64,000 nt of DNA from Ustulina deusta (GCA_023159155.1 JAJNNX010000001.1:2976001-3040000), one strand, 5' to 3'; positions 1 to 11,512 are shown, counted from the first letter of the stretch. Translations and numbers: made by a program. Notes: a model not told the origin generated them from the sequence alone.

Positions 1-2101
1 CAAGATAAAATGGAGCTAAATGAAGAAGAGCAAATTTTAGTCATTCGGCGTCTCCATAAGGTTTTACGGCCCTTCCTTCTCCGTCGTTTGAAGAAAGATG
101 TGGAAAAGGATCTCCCAGACAAGACAGAGAAAGTCATCAAGTGCAAATTCTCTGCTTTGCAGACACGTCTTTATAAGCAAATGGTCACGCACCAAAAGAT
201 CGCTGTCAGTGATGGCAAAGGCGGCAAGACTGGAGTTCGTGGCTTGAGCAACATGATCATGCAACTCCGGAAGCTCTGCAACCATCCATTCGTTTTTGAC
301 GAAGTTGAAAATCAAATGAATCCATTGAATACCAGTAATGATCTGTTGTGGCGCACAGCTGGTAAATTTGAACTACTTGATCGCATTCTGCCAAAGTACA
401 AAATAACTGGGCATCGGGTTCTCATGTTCTTCCAAATGACCGCCATCATGGATATTATGGAGGACTTCCTACGGTTCCGAGGTATCCTTTATTTACGATT
501 GGATGGTACCACCAAATCAGAGGACCGGTCCGACCTATTGAAGACCTTCAATGCGCCAAACTCACCCTACTTCATGTTTCTGCTCTCGACTCGTGCTGGT
601 GGACTGGGTCTGAACCTTCAAACAGCAGACACTGTTATCATTTACGATTCAGATTGGAACCCACACCAAGACTTGCAGGCTCAAGATCGTGCTCATCGCA
701 TTGGGCAGAAAAATGAAGTACGTATCTTGAGACTGATCAGCTCGAACTCAGTTGAAGAGAAAATTCTCGAACGAGCAAGGTATAAGCTTGACCTAGATGG
801 CAAAGTCATTCAAGCTGGTCGCTTCGATAACAAGTCGTCGGAGACGGATCGTGATGCTATGCTGCGGACACTTCTGGAAAGTGCGGATATGACGGAGTCA
901 GGGGAACAAGATGAAATGGATGATGAGGAACTGAACTTACTCCTGGCTCGTAACGAGGATGAATATGTCACGTTCCAGAAATTAGACGAGGAACGAGCGA
1001 GGGATCCCATCTATGGATCCGCTTCAGGATCCAAGCGCATGCCGCGTCTAATGGCGGAAAACGAACTTCCCGATATTTACCTCAACGAAGGCAACCCCGA
1101 ACCGGACGAGCAAGAAGAAACCCTCGGCCGTGGTGCTCGTGAGCGCACTCGTGTGAAGTATGATGATGGTCTAACAGAGGAGCAATGGCTTATGGCGGTT
1201 GATGATGACGACGATTCACCAGAGGCTGCTGCCGCCAGGAAGCAAGCTAGGAAAAATAAACGGGAGACTAACAAACTCAAGAGGCTTGCTGTAATGAATG
1301 CGTCTAGCGTGGGCTCACCCACAGCGAGTCGTGCCAGCACCGAGGAGGCTGAGACGCCCCCGAAGAAACGAGGTCGCAAACCAGGAAGCAAAAACGAGAA
1401 ACGCAAAGCAGAAGACGATGACGGGGAGCCTCCAGCCAAGAAACGTCGTGGGCCCCAGGGTCGTGCAAGAGCGGCGACTATCGAGTCGCGTGTTCCTGCT
1501 GAAGTGCGCCCTATACTTCAGAAGAGCCTTCGCAATCTATTTGATGGCTTAATGACATTAGAGGTTGACTTCCCTCCAGATGAGCCTATTGAAGAGGACG
1601 AAGATGAGGAGCCACCAAAACGACTTATCATTGGCCCTTTCGTGAAGTTACCGTCGAAGCGAGATTACGGTGACTACTACGTCCTGATTCAGAATCCCAT
1701 TTGCATGAATCAGATACAAGCGAAGATTAAGAAGGAGGAATACAACAGCATCAACGACATGCGCAAAGACATAACATTGATGTGCAACAACTGTAGGACC
1801 TACAATGAAGATGGCAGCCTTCTTTATTCGGATGCCAATGTCATGGAGGTAGGTTTTATTTGCATCTAACCTACGCTTATTTTACTAATTTATATAGAAA
1901 TTCTTCAACGACAGAGCCCAAGAAGAGCTCAACGAGCGGTCGGAGTTGGTAGACCTCGAAGATCCCTCTAGTTCCGCACCCCCTACAACTAGCGCAGGGA
2001 CTCCACAACCGTCCACGAATACTACTAGGATAAAATTGGTAACCAATGGCACCAATCAATTTAATGGAGGTGCCACTGGCGGTCATAGCGACGGGGAATG
2101 A
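1..2101 (+). CDS. SNF2/STH1-type chromatin remodelling ATPase, C-terminal 683 residues (5' partial)
   Basis: Exons 1-1848 (open at the window edge) and 1898-2101; the 49-nt intron ends TATAG and restores the frame into a TGA stop. The first residues lie in the second half of the SNF2 ATPase core (FLLRRLKKDVEKDLPDK). The helicase C lobe follows, with STRAGGLGLNLQ, DSDWNPHQDLQAQDRAHRIGQ-type motifs VI and V (about residues 135-235). Next come a SnAC-like segment (about 280-400), two basic AT-hook-like patches (KKRGRKPGSK near 455, then KKRRGPQGRAR) and a C-terminal bromodomain ending in NCRTYNEDGSLLY. This order is that of the catalytic subunit of SWI/SNF or RSC, a nuclear ATP-dependent nucleosome remodeller. 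Which of the two paralogues it is cannot be decided without the N-terminal half. A spliced bromodomain end is expected, since the unspliced frame stops within the intron. Confidence 0.93.
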
Positions 2102-4139
2102 TCTTTTGGCATCCATTAGACCCCGTCTCGTTCGCTGAGTCTGCTTCGACTATAAGGTCACCAGACTGTTGCCGCAGGTGCATGTACGAAGGGATAAGGT
2201 AGGGCGCATTTTGTCTCCGGGAATTTTATTTGGCGGCGTTCAATCGGGGGTTTCACCGGAAACAGTCTATGAAGGTATGGCTTGCTGCATGTGTACAGAG
2301 AGCAGAAAATCGAGTTGGGCAAGGTAAAGCAATACCCTGATTGAAATCTTGTTTTTAGTTATCAAGGACTGCTCTTTAACATGAAACCGGGACGGGGGCT
2401 TCGAGTCATGGTATGTATTCAAGCCCGGGCGTTGTCAGAGACTTATCAGTGTATCAATTAATAGACCACTACGTTGGTATTTTTTCTCAATGCTTTATGT
2501 TGACAACCAGGTCGGCTTTACCTAACCTAGGTAGGTGGTTGGTGTGCCAAGATTTGAAGACGGCGTCTCGTCTCCATGTTTGCGTAATCAAGATTGATTC
2601 ATTCCCTCGGCGCCCTCGCTCAGTGAGACTGAGATTATTATCCGAGAGGGAATAAGCCTGTGTATTAGCCCATCCCATAGACACCTAAGTGAAAATGGAA
2701 GCGAGAGAGTCAGTAGTCGAGGAGACAAAGGGAGCGCCAAGCGGACACAAGCGGCTCATTAGCCGAACGTCGCCCTTACTTACACTTCCAGCATCAACCA
2801 ATCAAAGTCGTTTCTTTTCCTTTCATCTGACCGCATCGGGTAATTTTCTCTTGGTCCTATTTTCCATATTTCCCAGTGGGTAGCGGTAGATCGTCTATCC
2901 GAATATCTAGCTAGATTCTCTCGACTTTGGTCCTGCCCCAGCTCGAATAAGGTGTTTCAGTCTGGCCGGGGCCAGGAACACATTTGTGTCACGGGTGATG
3001 CTGCCCATCACCAAACTATAGCGATGGGGAGTCGATGATTACGTAGCAAGCCACTACTTAGATGCTACCTACAGCCAGTTGACGGTCTTTTGAGGCGAAT
3101 AGAGAGGCTGGGTTTTGGCGTGTACGACCCAAGTCTATCTAGTTCATCTAAGCGACCCTGATGGATGTCGTAGCCCATGTTGGCACGGGCCGGTACATAA
3201 CAATGTGGTACTGTACTGTAAATAGCTTACCTACTCCAAGATGAGTGTCCACGGTACCAATCGGAATAGCCGCGGATCTAGGCACAGCGCTAGTTGTCTC
3301 GGGTCGTACCCGAATCTAAACTGACGCTTCCCCTTCCTCCCTTGTTTTTATCCCTTGCCCCATCGTATTGCCTCATCAGGGGGTCAGTCGGCTACGATTG
3401 GTCTACGCTGCTCACCGTGGTACTATAGCGGTTTGTGTATGATTGTGCATTGGATCCTACCGAGAATTTGTTGCGCTCAGCCTTAACGGGAACTGCTAAT
3501 GTAGTCAGCGGTTATTGTATCACTTTGGAGGCTCTTCTGTCGCTATAAAACAATAACACCAGAGGCAGCTTATTGACGTTAGGTTGTCCTATGTATTGCA
3601 GGCTATTCGTCTACCTACCGTTGATGCTTGACTACTAGGGAAATCTTTATCACGTGCAGAAGAACTCACAATTGTCCGTGTATCCTCAATATCGCTCTAC
3701 TATTCATTCACCAATATTGGGAGCTAAGTGACCCGCGGGAACCAGAAGAGGGCGATACTGTCCTATTCCGTTTATATATAAGCGAGATGCGACACCAAGC
3801 CAGTCCGCGAGGAGCATCGTGGTGGATCACAGTCCGTTGAGAATCTTGGAGTAAATGTGTGACACGCTGCTGGCTCTTGAGGCCAATGATTCAACTGCTT
3901 TGGCCGCGGTACACAAGCAACGCGTCCTTCGTCTCGAAGGTCACGCATGCGTTTCTTGGCTCTACGCAATCACCTGCCTGCTATGTAAGTATAAAGAGGT
4001 CAGCAGACTTACGTCGTCCTTGAAATTTCGCCGGACAAAGCCAGTAACATATCACGCACACGTACATTAATTTAGACTGCTTCTCGTCATCTATTCCAAC
4101 ATCGCCTCACATATCACAAGATAACCGCAACCACGAGCC
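2102..4139. other. intergenic, no gene seen
   Basis: About 2 kb of 3' flank of the SNF2-type gene and upstream region of the small ORF at 4140. Open frames here are short and in low-quality context; none carries a recognisable domain. A TATA-like stretch (TTTATATATAAG, about 3770-3782) and a CT-rich leader just before 4140 fit a promoter for the small ORF. Confidence 0.6.
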
Positions 4140-4340
4140 ATGCGTATCATCAATATCCTCGCTAACCTAATCGCCATTTTGGCTGCAGTGGTCGTCCCAC
4201 CAAAGATCAAGGGGGAGCTGGTACGGGATGGACCCCAGACGATACACGACAGCTCAATCCCATATTGCCAGTGTACGGCACAGCAGATTTTATGTTGCTC
4301 GGACTCAGGCTGTCAGGCTCTAGGACGCTGCTTTGACTGA
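4140..4340 (+). CDS. possible small secreted cysteine-rich peptide (66 aa)
   Basis: The ORF starts with MRIINILANLIAILAAVVV, a hydrophobic N-terminus that looks like a signal peptide. A short linker follows, then a compact tail with six cysteines at residues 43, 45, 52, 53, 58 and 64, giving a CxC..CC..C..C pattern that could form three disulphides. The start lies after a pyrimidine-rich, ATG-free leader typical of fungal 5' UTRs. The layout (signal, short propeptide-like linker, Cys-rich end) resembles small secreted proteins and effector-like or antimicrobial peptides of filamentous fungi, but I recognise no named family. Function is not assigned. At 66 codons the frame could be chance; the even cysteine number and signal-like start are the only support. 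Confidence 0.4.
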   Translation: MRIINILANLIAILAAVVVPPKIKGELVRDGPQTIHDSSIPYCQCTAQQILCCSDSGCQALGRCFD

Positions 4341-5247
4341 ATAGAAAGAAACTGTAAGCAAACTCCCTTCGAGCATAGGACATTACTAATTATCAGAGAT
4401 AGTCATCCCATGAACCATGCCCCTCTCTCCCCTTTGGCTAAGACAAGGGTCTTTGCAGTTTGTTCTGGATTGCATTTTGTTGGCTTCTGTTGTTATTCTT
4501 TCCCCACGAGAAAATATCTAGATAGAAGGGCGGAGATGTCAACACATCTACTTCCTAGCTATGTTGCCCACTGTCTTCGAGGGTGACATAATGGATATGC
4601 CTATCCTATGGGTGGCCAGCTTGTTATTTGGATAGACATTATCTTTAGAGGCAGGTGTTAGGCAGGTGTTGGTTTATTGCATGATGTTAGAGATGGCATA
4701 TATCACCATGAGTTAGTAATTCAATATTAGAGGAATGCCTCACGATAGCCGCCTTCTGGTTTATTTCCCGCGAATCAATCCCCATAATTTTTCATGTTCC
4801 TAATTTCACTTTGACCGCCATCGCCAGCAATCTAAATAGGCATGATACCTAGGTATACTTGATGGAAAGCCATCAAAGCTACGGCCGATCGAGTGCATAA
4901 AAAAGTGCCGATTTAGGCTCTTGGTCTTGTGTTCTAGAATATAGGAGTATGTAGGAGAAGCCCCAGCGAGACCTTTTCCTCCAATGCCTTTTACAGGCCG
5001 ATGCCATCTTAGACGTATCTCCTTTATCCCGGCCCAGGGAGGACCGCTGGGGTAGACTATAATACTATACTCCTGAATTCTAGAACATACCGGATTAACA
5101 CGTCTTCATTCACACGGCACTAATTTAGCAGATAAATATCTAATATTGATACGATCTGCTATCCAGACATATTAGGCTATGATGGATAGACATACTCATG
5201 GCTAGCCTTCAGTCCTAACCCCCTTCAGTCCCGTCAATTTTAGGTCT
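4341..5247. other. intergenic, no gene seen
   Basis: About 0.9 kb, AT-rich, between the small Cys-rich ORF and the 3' end of the Dal5-type transporter on the other strand. No protein-like frame, RNA gene or repeat was recognised. Confidence 0.6.
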
Positions 5248-7031
5248 TTATATGGTATATCTGAACTCTGGGTGGCGGTGCCCAAGCCTATCTTCATTGT
5301 CCTGTGTCAATCTATCGTCGTGATGTCCTCGCACCCGCTTCCTATTTTCCCACCCAAGATATAGAGTCTGAGTGCACACTAAAATGAGGCAGATAACGAT
5401 CGCCCCAAGACTTACTGAGTGGCCGAGGGTGTAGTCCGGCTTTTCTTTGGGTAGATAAATAAACGTCCCGATAAAAGCTGAGGTATTCGCAAACGCGATC
5501 AAGAAGCCGATGCCTGTAGCACGGACGAAGTGAGGCGCCATATTATTCGAAAGCCAGCCCTTTGCGCACAAATTAGTTCGGAGCATTCGACCATCTGACG
5601 AGGGATCTCACCATGATTAATGCCGAATTCGGATAGACCCCGACAGCTATTACAAAAGTCCCCGCATACCGGACAGCATTGCTATTTGTCGCTAGCATCA
5701 TAACGTAACCTGCCGCTGTGGCTACACAGCCCAGGGCCATGAAGGGACCTCGTGTCTTTGTATAATCAGACAGACGTGTCACAATCAAGACAGCAAAAAC
5801 AGCAGCCACATTTGGAGGGACTGTGAGTAACTGCGCCCGACTAGATTCATATCCTAGGCCGCTGATAATCGTCGGTAGGAAGAGGGAAAAGCTCTGTATT
5901 TCCGAGTTAGTCTTCGTTGGCGCCGTTGGAAGATGGATGGATGAGTGACCAACATAGAGCGGGACCAGGAGAAAGAACCAGATAAAGGAGGAAAACCACA
6001 ATTGAGGTGCTGCGAAGGCCATCCAAACCCAGTGCCAATCGAACTTTTCATTGTTTACGTCGTCCTCCGAGGTCGCGCCATGGCTATCTGACTTCATCCG
6101 CGACAGCGCAGCGGCACGTTCTCCTTCAGTTAGAAATCTAGAATCGCCAGGCGTGTGAGGCATGACGAAAAAGCACACTATGCCAAAAAGAGTCGTCACA
6201 ATACCCTCGACTTCAGGAGCCGTGTAAGTTTAGATGCAGAGCCACGGAGAGGAAAAGAAAACTAATGCGTCTTGAACATACCGAAGAAGATCCACGGCCA
6301 ACGATTGTAACCGCCATAATGGATCTTAGATAACCCCGTGGCCAAAAGACCGCCAAATGCACCCGAGAGCGGTGCCGCGCAGTAGAAGTACCCGACTCGT
6401 TTCAGCATCTGATGTCTAGGGTAGAACATGGCCAGGTAGACTACGATACCGCCGAGCAGACCGCCCTCGAACAACCCCAGCATCAGGCGAGTGACGAGGA
6501 GTCCCGCAAGCGAGCGCGTGAATCCAAGAAATGTGCTGACGAGTCCCCAGCCCGTGGTGAGGGCCGGTAGGTAGATGCCGGCCTTGACGTGCTTCACGAT
6601 CCAGTTACTCGGCACGCCGACCAGGATGTACGGGATGTAGAAGACCAGCAGCGCCACGTTGAAGTCGGTGCCGGTCGAGATCCCAAGGTCCTCTGGCAGC
6701 CCGACAATCTTCGCGTTTCCGATATTGCTGCGGTCAATGAAGGCCAAAAGCCTGGATAGAGAACCGTGTAAGTGAAAAAACTTTTGGGTTGAAATAACGC
6801 CGAACATCGCTTTCTCCCGGTGGCCGTCGCGGAGACAGTTGAGACCGATTCAAAAAGACACTCTTACCATATCCCGAAGACCCAGGGTATAATGTGGCGG
6901 TCAAACTTATGATCCAGCTTCCTGGAAAGTCGCGTGTCGATTTCGGCATGTATAGCTTCATTGCCGATTTGATCCTCCATCTGGGTCAGCTGATCACCCG
7001 AGGTATCAGAAAGACCTTTGCCATTGGCCAT
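5248..7031 (-). CDS. MFS transporter, Dal5/anion:cation symporter type (494 aa)
   Basis: Exons (minus strand) 7031-6868, 6751-6282, 6210-5954, 5893-5612 and 5559-5248, all phases consistent. The first ATG has an in-frame TAG five codons upstream, which fixes the start. Family signatures: HIIPWVFGIW then LLAFIDRSNIGNAK at TM1, WPWIFFVEGIVTTLFG at TM6, LYSFSLFLPTIISGLGY at TM7, and GWLSNNMAPHFVRATGIG at TM10. About twelve membrane segments are expected. The Dal5/ACS family imports small organic acids and related anions (allantoate, nicotinate, panthothenate and similar) by proton symport at the plasma membrane; the substrate here is unknown. Its neighbours are a CoA-transferase and an acyl-CoA dehydrogenase, which suggests a carboxylic acid substrate (inference). 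Intron 3 uses a weak GTTGGT donor but restores the conserved LYSFSLF join exactly. Confidence 0.9.
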
Positions 7032-7760
7032 ATTCGCAAATCCCTACGATCCGAGCAAGTAGCCCTTTCAATGGCTAGCAAGAAGTTCAAGGGGGTAGGG
7101 TGCGATGAGAAGTTCTTCGCTTGCGCTACGGACAGGCGGCTGGTGGTGCTCCTGGCTTCGATGGTATGCGGCGGCGTGTCTCCTGAAAACTTGAGAGTAG
7201 CAAACTCACGACTTAGGAAAACACTTTGTTGACATAGTTGAATCGCTTTAGCCGATCCTTCACTGTCGTAGTCTTCTTGTGGAGGCGCTTACGCTCTTCT
7301 GACCTGGGGTTGCCTATGCGGGGGATGATGTCAGCATGTCGCTATGTTGGATAGTATCTACTAGGGTCAGGGGAATGTGGGGGATTCGTACATAGTTTAT
7401 TCCGATGTAAAGAATGACCGCGGATGCGGGGGAAGGTCGAGATATTGTTCCGAAAGGTCCAGGTTATCTAGTGATACCGTGATATTGCAGTCTGTTCGGG
7501 ATACGCGGCCGGTGAACGCCGCATATCACCCAGTCAATCTCCATGCAATAAATTGGTTGGGGGCATTTTGGACTCTATCTCCTTGTATGAGGGCAAGGTG
7601 AGTACCCCTATAAACCTGAGCCTGCTGATATTACCCACTCAATATGAGACATGTGAAAGGCTGTATTGTATTCGCTTGTCGAATAGAGGTAGTATAATAT
7701 GTAAGATGGGGTTATACTGCATCTTAGATGCATTATCATGGCAAGTCTTGGTATCACCCT
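7032..7760. other. intergenic between transporter start and CoA-transferase end
   Basis: About 0.7 kb forming the 5' flank of the transporter and the 3' flank of the CoA-transferase, both on the minus strand. Open frames here have no protein-like features; no RNA gene or repeat was seen. Confidence 0.6.
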
Positions 7761-9071
7761 TCACTGTTCTAGACCCAGCTCAGCTAGAATTTCCGCATTA
7801 TGCTCCCCAACCTCGGGCACTTTGTCCATTCGCGTGTCTCCCGTACTCGTAATACCAGGAGGCAGTAATGCCGGTATCCTACCCTTTGATGTCTCAACTT
7901 CAGTCCACCTCCCGCGTGCTCGCAGTTGTTCATGATTCCATAAGCCCTGCATATCCTTGACCTGTGCGTTGGCAATCTGGGCTTTATCAAGTCGACGCAA
8001 TACTTCTTCAGCTGACAGGTTGGCAAAACCATCACATATGACCTTCTTGAGCTCTTTGCGGTTTTCCGAACGGAGCGAGTTGTTGACGAATCGAGGATCC
8101 GTAGCCAGGTCTGGTAGCTCTAGCACCTCTGCACAAAGATTAGCCCATTCCCTCTCATTCTGGACCCCAAGCATGACTGAGCCGCCTCCGCCGGTTTCAA
8201 ACGGTCCATAAGGGTATATTGATGCGTGGGAAGCACCAGCTCGTTTAGGCGCGGGTTGCCCGTTGTACGCATAATACATGGGAAAACTCATCCACTCCGT
8301 CATAGCTTCCAGCATGGAGATATCCACCCTAGAGCCCTTGCCGGTCTTGCTGCGCTTCATTAGCGCAGCCAAGACACCTGAGTAGGCATACATCCCAGAT
8401 GCAATATCTGCAATTGAGATGCCGACTTTAGCGTGTTCTGTCTCAGTACCCGTGATGGAGAGCATACCGGCCTCGCTTTGCACAAGGAGATCGTAAGCCT
8501 TCTTGTTGCAATAGGGGCCACTATCTCCATAGCCTGATATGTCACAAACAATCAAAGAGGGATGTTCATCTTTTAGCTTGGCGTATGAGACACCTAAACG
8601 GTCGGTTGCGCCCGGCGCAATGTTCTGTACCAGGACGTCGGCTCTCTTAAGCAGCTTCTTTAAAATATGGAGGTCTTTCTCTTGTTTTAAATCGAGAGCT
8701 AGACTCTCCTTCGAACGGCTTGTCCAGACGAAATGCGAGGCCAATCCGTTGACTCTTGTGTCATATGCGCGTGCGAAGTCTCCTACCACCGGCCGCTCCA
8801 CCTTGATTACCCGGGCACCCAGATCGGCGAGTTGGCGGGTACAAAATGGCGCGGCAATAGCTTGCTCTAAGCTGACGACAGTTATACCATCAAGGGGCAG
8901 GTGTTTTCTGTCTCCTGTCGAGACATAGGCTCTTTGTCTAGCGGGTTGGCGTCTTGTCTCGAGACATGTCCTTCGACCTAATGAAAAGGGACGGGCCGAA
9001 GCTCCGTAAGACTGAAACGTCTTATAAGCCGTTGGTGTTGGGTGGTTTAAAACCCGAAGAGCCATGACCAA
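7761..9071 (-). CDS. class III CoA-transferase (CaiB/BaiF family), probably mitochondrial (436 aa)
   Basis: Uninterrupted reading frame. The first 55 or so residues are rich in Arg, Ser and Ala and lack acidic residues, like a mitochondrial presequence. The family core starts at LPLDGITVVSLEQAIAAPFC and includes the CoA-binding region VIKVERPVVGDFAR, DLGARV, and SGYGDSGPYCNKKAYDLLVQ. In that last segment Asp194 (AYD) sits where the catalytic aspartate of formyl-CoA transferase lies. The C-terminal part keeps the ARGRW and PALLPPGI region of the family. These enzymes move CoA from a donor such as succinyl-CoA onto a free acid. Human SUGCT, which makes glutaryl-CoA, belongs to the same class, but the substrate here is not known. 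It lies head to head with an acyl-CoA dehydrogenase and tail to head with a Dal5-type carrier. Confidence 0.9.
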   Translation of the reverse strand: MVMALRVLNHPTPTAYKTFQSYGASARPFSLGRRTCLETRRQPARQRAYVSTGDRKHLPLDGITVVSLEQAIAAPFCTRQLADLGARVIKVERPVVGDFARAYDTRVNGLASHFVWTSRSKESLALDLKQEKDLHILKKLLKRADVLVQNIAPGATDRLGVSYAKLKDEHPSLIVCDISGYGDSGPYCNKKAYDLLVQSEAGMLSITGTETEHAKVGISIADIASGMYAYSGVLAALMKRSKTGKGSRVDISMLEAMTEWMSFPMYYAYNGQPAPKRAGASHASIYPYGPFETGGGGSVMLGVQNEREWANLCAEVLELPDLATDPRFVNNSLRSENRKELKKVICDGFANLSAEEVLRRLDKAQIANAQVKDMQGLWNHEQLRARGRWTEVETSKGRIPALLPPGITSTGDTRMDKVPEVGEHNAEILAELGLEQ

Positions 9072-10018
9072 ATCAAACGAAAAGAATAACTAAAGCAACG
9101 CAGCCGCTCGATAACCTCCCATGCCCGTGAAATCGAGAGAAAGATGTGGCTCACGCTGCGTTACAGACGGCGTTACCTGGGGTAATGATAGGCCCCCTAA
9201 CATAATAAATAATTATTTCCCCCATTATTTATTCGGCTAGAGTTCGTCCCTTCCCCTGAACCGAAGCTTGCTATGCTACCCAACCTAGAACTGGGGGACT
9301 TGTACACGTTGACTAGAGAAATTACAAAGGTTAGCATGCCACTTGTTCAAGTCTGAAGAGCTACCCCACAAAGTCATATCCAACAGCCCTTTCTCTTGGC
9401 TGTGGAGAGGTAGCATACCCGCCGCATTTCCGGAGGGGTATCCCGTGTATCTTGTCCGATCGAATACGAGTGGTAACTCCGTGACAGCATCCGCGAGGCT
9501 ACATCTAGAGGCTCCTCGTGGCAGTGGAGAAGTAGTATATCCGTTCTATTTCCGGAGTGGCTATCTAGATGAATCTGTACTGACAGTTTACCCCACGATT
9601 CAGCCCACGAGGCTACTGTACAGTCTTTACTAGGCGCTCTTGGTAGTGGAGAAATAGTCGGTATATCCACCGTGTTTCCGCAGAACTACGTGGGCATATC
9701 TATACTCTATTACTTACTTGTATTATATCCACTGTATTTCCATAAGGGTGGAACCCACAGAGCTATATCCTAAGCCCTGGTAGTTGGAGAAAAAGATATC
9801 TCCGCTGCATTTCCGCCTCTGAACCCGATGTTACGGGACGACGTCACTGAGTCGTATAATAAACATTAAAGTTATGAAGCTTCCTGACTGAAGTATTTAT
9901 TACTGTTATCATGATATAAACTCAAATACAGAAAAAAGCCAGCTCGGTATTGTGTGTCTCCCCCCCCCCCCCCCCCTCCCCCCTCCTCTCTCACTCCTCC
10001 AAGCGGACGTTCCAAGTC
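9072..10018. promoter_or_regulatory. divergent promoter region of CoA-transferase and acyl-CoA dehydrogenase
   Basis: A 947-bp spacer between two divergent, functionally related genes, so a shared control region is likely (inference). It holds the degenerate 122-bp repeat listed separately. Close to the dehydrogenase start there is a pyrimidine tract with a long C run (9958-9976), followed by a CT-rich leader. No transcription-factor site was identified with confidence. Confidence 0.5.
9361..9832. repeat. degenerate tandem repeat, about 122-bp period, roughly four copies
   Basis: The core TGGAGA (then a purine-rich spacer, TATATCC-like bases, and a T-rich TTTCCG) recurs with its TGGAGA at 9403, 9525, 9647 and 9785. 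The first two steps are exactly 122 bases; the last is 138. The matching TTTCCG elements end at 9432, 9554, 9680 and 9815. Partial units (GAGGCTAC at 9495 and 9609, ATATCCACTGTATTTCC near 9725) fill the gaps. Copies differ mainly by substitutions, so this is an old, decayed array. It lies wholly inside the divergent promoter. Confidence 0.7.
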
Positions 10019-11512
10019 ATGTCTAGAATCCTTGTGCGTCAACTCTGGCCGAGGACAACAGCCGTCAGCTCACCAATTGCCAGAAAAAGAGCTTATATAT
10101 TACTCCCTAGTGGCCGCCATGCATTCTCGACCACAGCCCGCCGAGGGATCATGGAGATGTCGGGGTTCAGCGAGAATCAACTGACGGTTAGGGAGGCCGT
10201 GGGTGCTGTGTGTTCACAGTTTCCCAATACATACTGGCAAGAGCGCGACCAGACCGAGGAAGATCCCAAGGACTTCCATGCCGCGTTGGCGAAGGACGGC
10301 TGGCTGGGAATTGCACTACCAGAGTCACTGGGTGGTTCCGGACTTGGCATGTCTGAGGCTACCGTGATGATGCAGACCATCACCGAGTCAGGTGCAGGTA
10401 TGGCGGGTGCGCAGGCCGTCCACGCAAATGCAGTAAGTAAAAGCGATCACCGGAGTAATTTCCGCGTTTTGGCGACTTTAATAGTATCTAGGTTCCTTCC
10501 TGGGTGAAATCATATTATAAGAACTTTGCGTGCTTCCGACATACTTATAGGTGATTATTGAAAAGGTGATGACTGACTCCGAGTGTTGCAGTATGCGACC
10601 CAGCCCCTAGCCAAGTTTGGCACCCAGGAGCAGTTAGAAAGCACGCTGCCGAAGATTATATCGGGCGAGTGGCGGACATGTTTCGGAGTAACAGAACCCA
10701 ACACGGGGCTGGATACCTTGCGACTGCGAACGGTTGCGAAAAAGCAGGATGACGGCTCGTACAGCGTCACGGGGCAGAAGATATGGATCACATGTGCTCA
10801 AGTAGCGAAGAAGATGATCCTGCTAGCTCGGACAACCCCGCTGGAAGAAGTGAAGAAGCCGAGCGAAGGCCTTTCGGTATTCTGCATCGACCTAGACAGA
10901 GACGCTCGCGGTCTCGACATGCGCAAGATCAAGAAGATGGGCGGCCGCGCCATCGATGCTAACGAGGTGTTTTTCGACAATTACAAGATACCGGCAAATT
11001 CGCTGATCGGGAACGAGGACCAGGGCTTCAAGATTATTCTCCACGGCATGAACGCCGAGCGCTGCCTGCTCGCCGGCGAAGCCCTCGGCCTCGGGTACGC
11101 AGCGCTTAAAAGGGCCGCCGAGTATGCCCGTGACCGCGTCGTTTTCCAGCGACCTATTGGCATGAACCAGGGTATTGCCCATCCTCTTGCGGATGCGTAT
11201 ATGAAGCTCGAGGCCGCGAAGCTAGCCACGTACCATGCGGCGAGACTCTACGACGAGAGCAAGGAGGACAAGTCGATACGACAAGACGCCATTGGCATTG
11301 CGGCGAACAGCGCGAAGTACTTGGCGGCGGAAGCTGCGTTCACGGCCTGTGAGAGAGCCGTGATGACACATGGCGGCATGGGCTACGCGATGGAATACGA
11401 CGTGGAACGGTGGTTGAGAGATTGCCTGGTGCCTAGGATCGCACCGGTCAGCCGAGAGATGATCATGAATTATATCAGCGAAAGGGTGCTGCGACTGCCT
11501 CGAAGCTACTAA
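10019..11512 (+). CDS. acyl-CoA dehydrogenase, mitochondrial type (445 aa)
   Basis: Exons 10019-10432 and 10592-11512; the 159-nt intron has a GTAAGT donor and joins VHANA to YATQPLAKFG in frame. A basic, Ser-rich N-terminus (about 45 residues) looks like a mitochondrial presequence. Family features in order: LGGSGLGMSE, the FAD/substrate region CFGVTEPNTGLDT, GQKIWITCAQ, GGRAIDANEVFFDNY, and the C-terminal HGGMGYAMEYDVERWLRD. The usual YEG catalytic glutamate near the C-terminus is absent (APVSRE there). Glu294 in GMNAERCLLAG instead occupies the helix position used by isovaleryl-CoA and long-chain enzymes (inference from family knowledge). The enzyme is expected to oxidise an acyl-CoA to its enoyl-CoA with FAD. 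Its divergent partner, a CoA-transferase, could supply the thioester. An in-frame ATG at 9950, across a C run, is possible but less likely. Confidence 0.92.
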
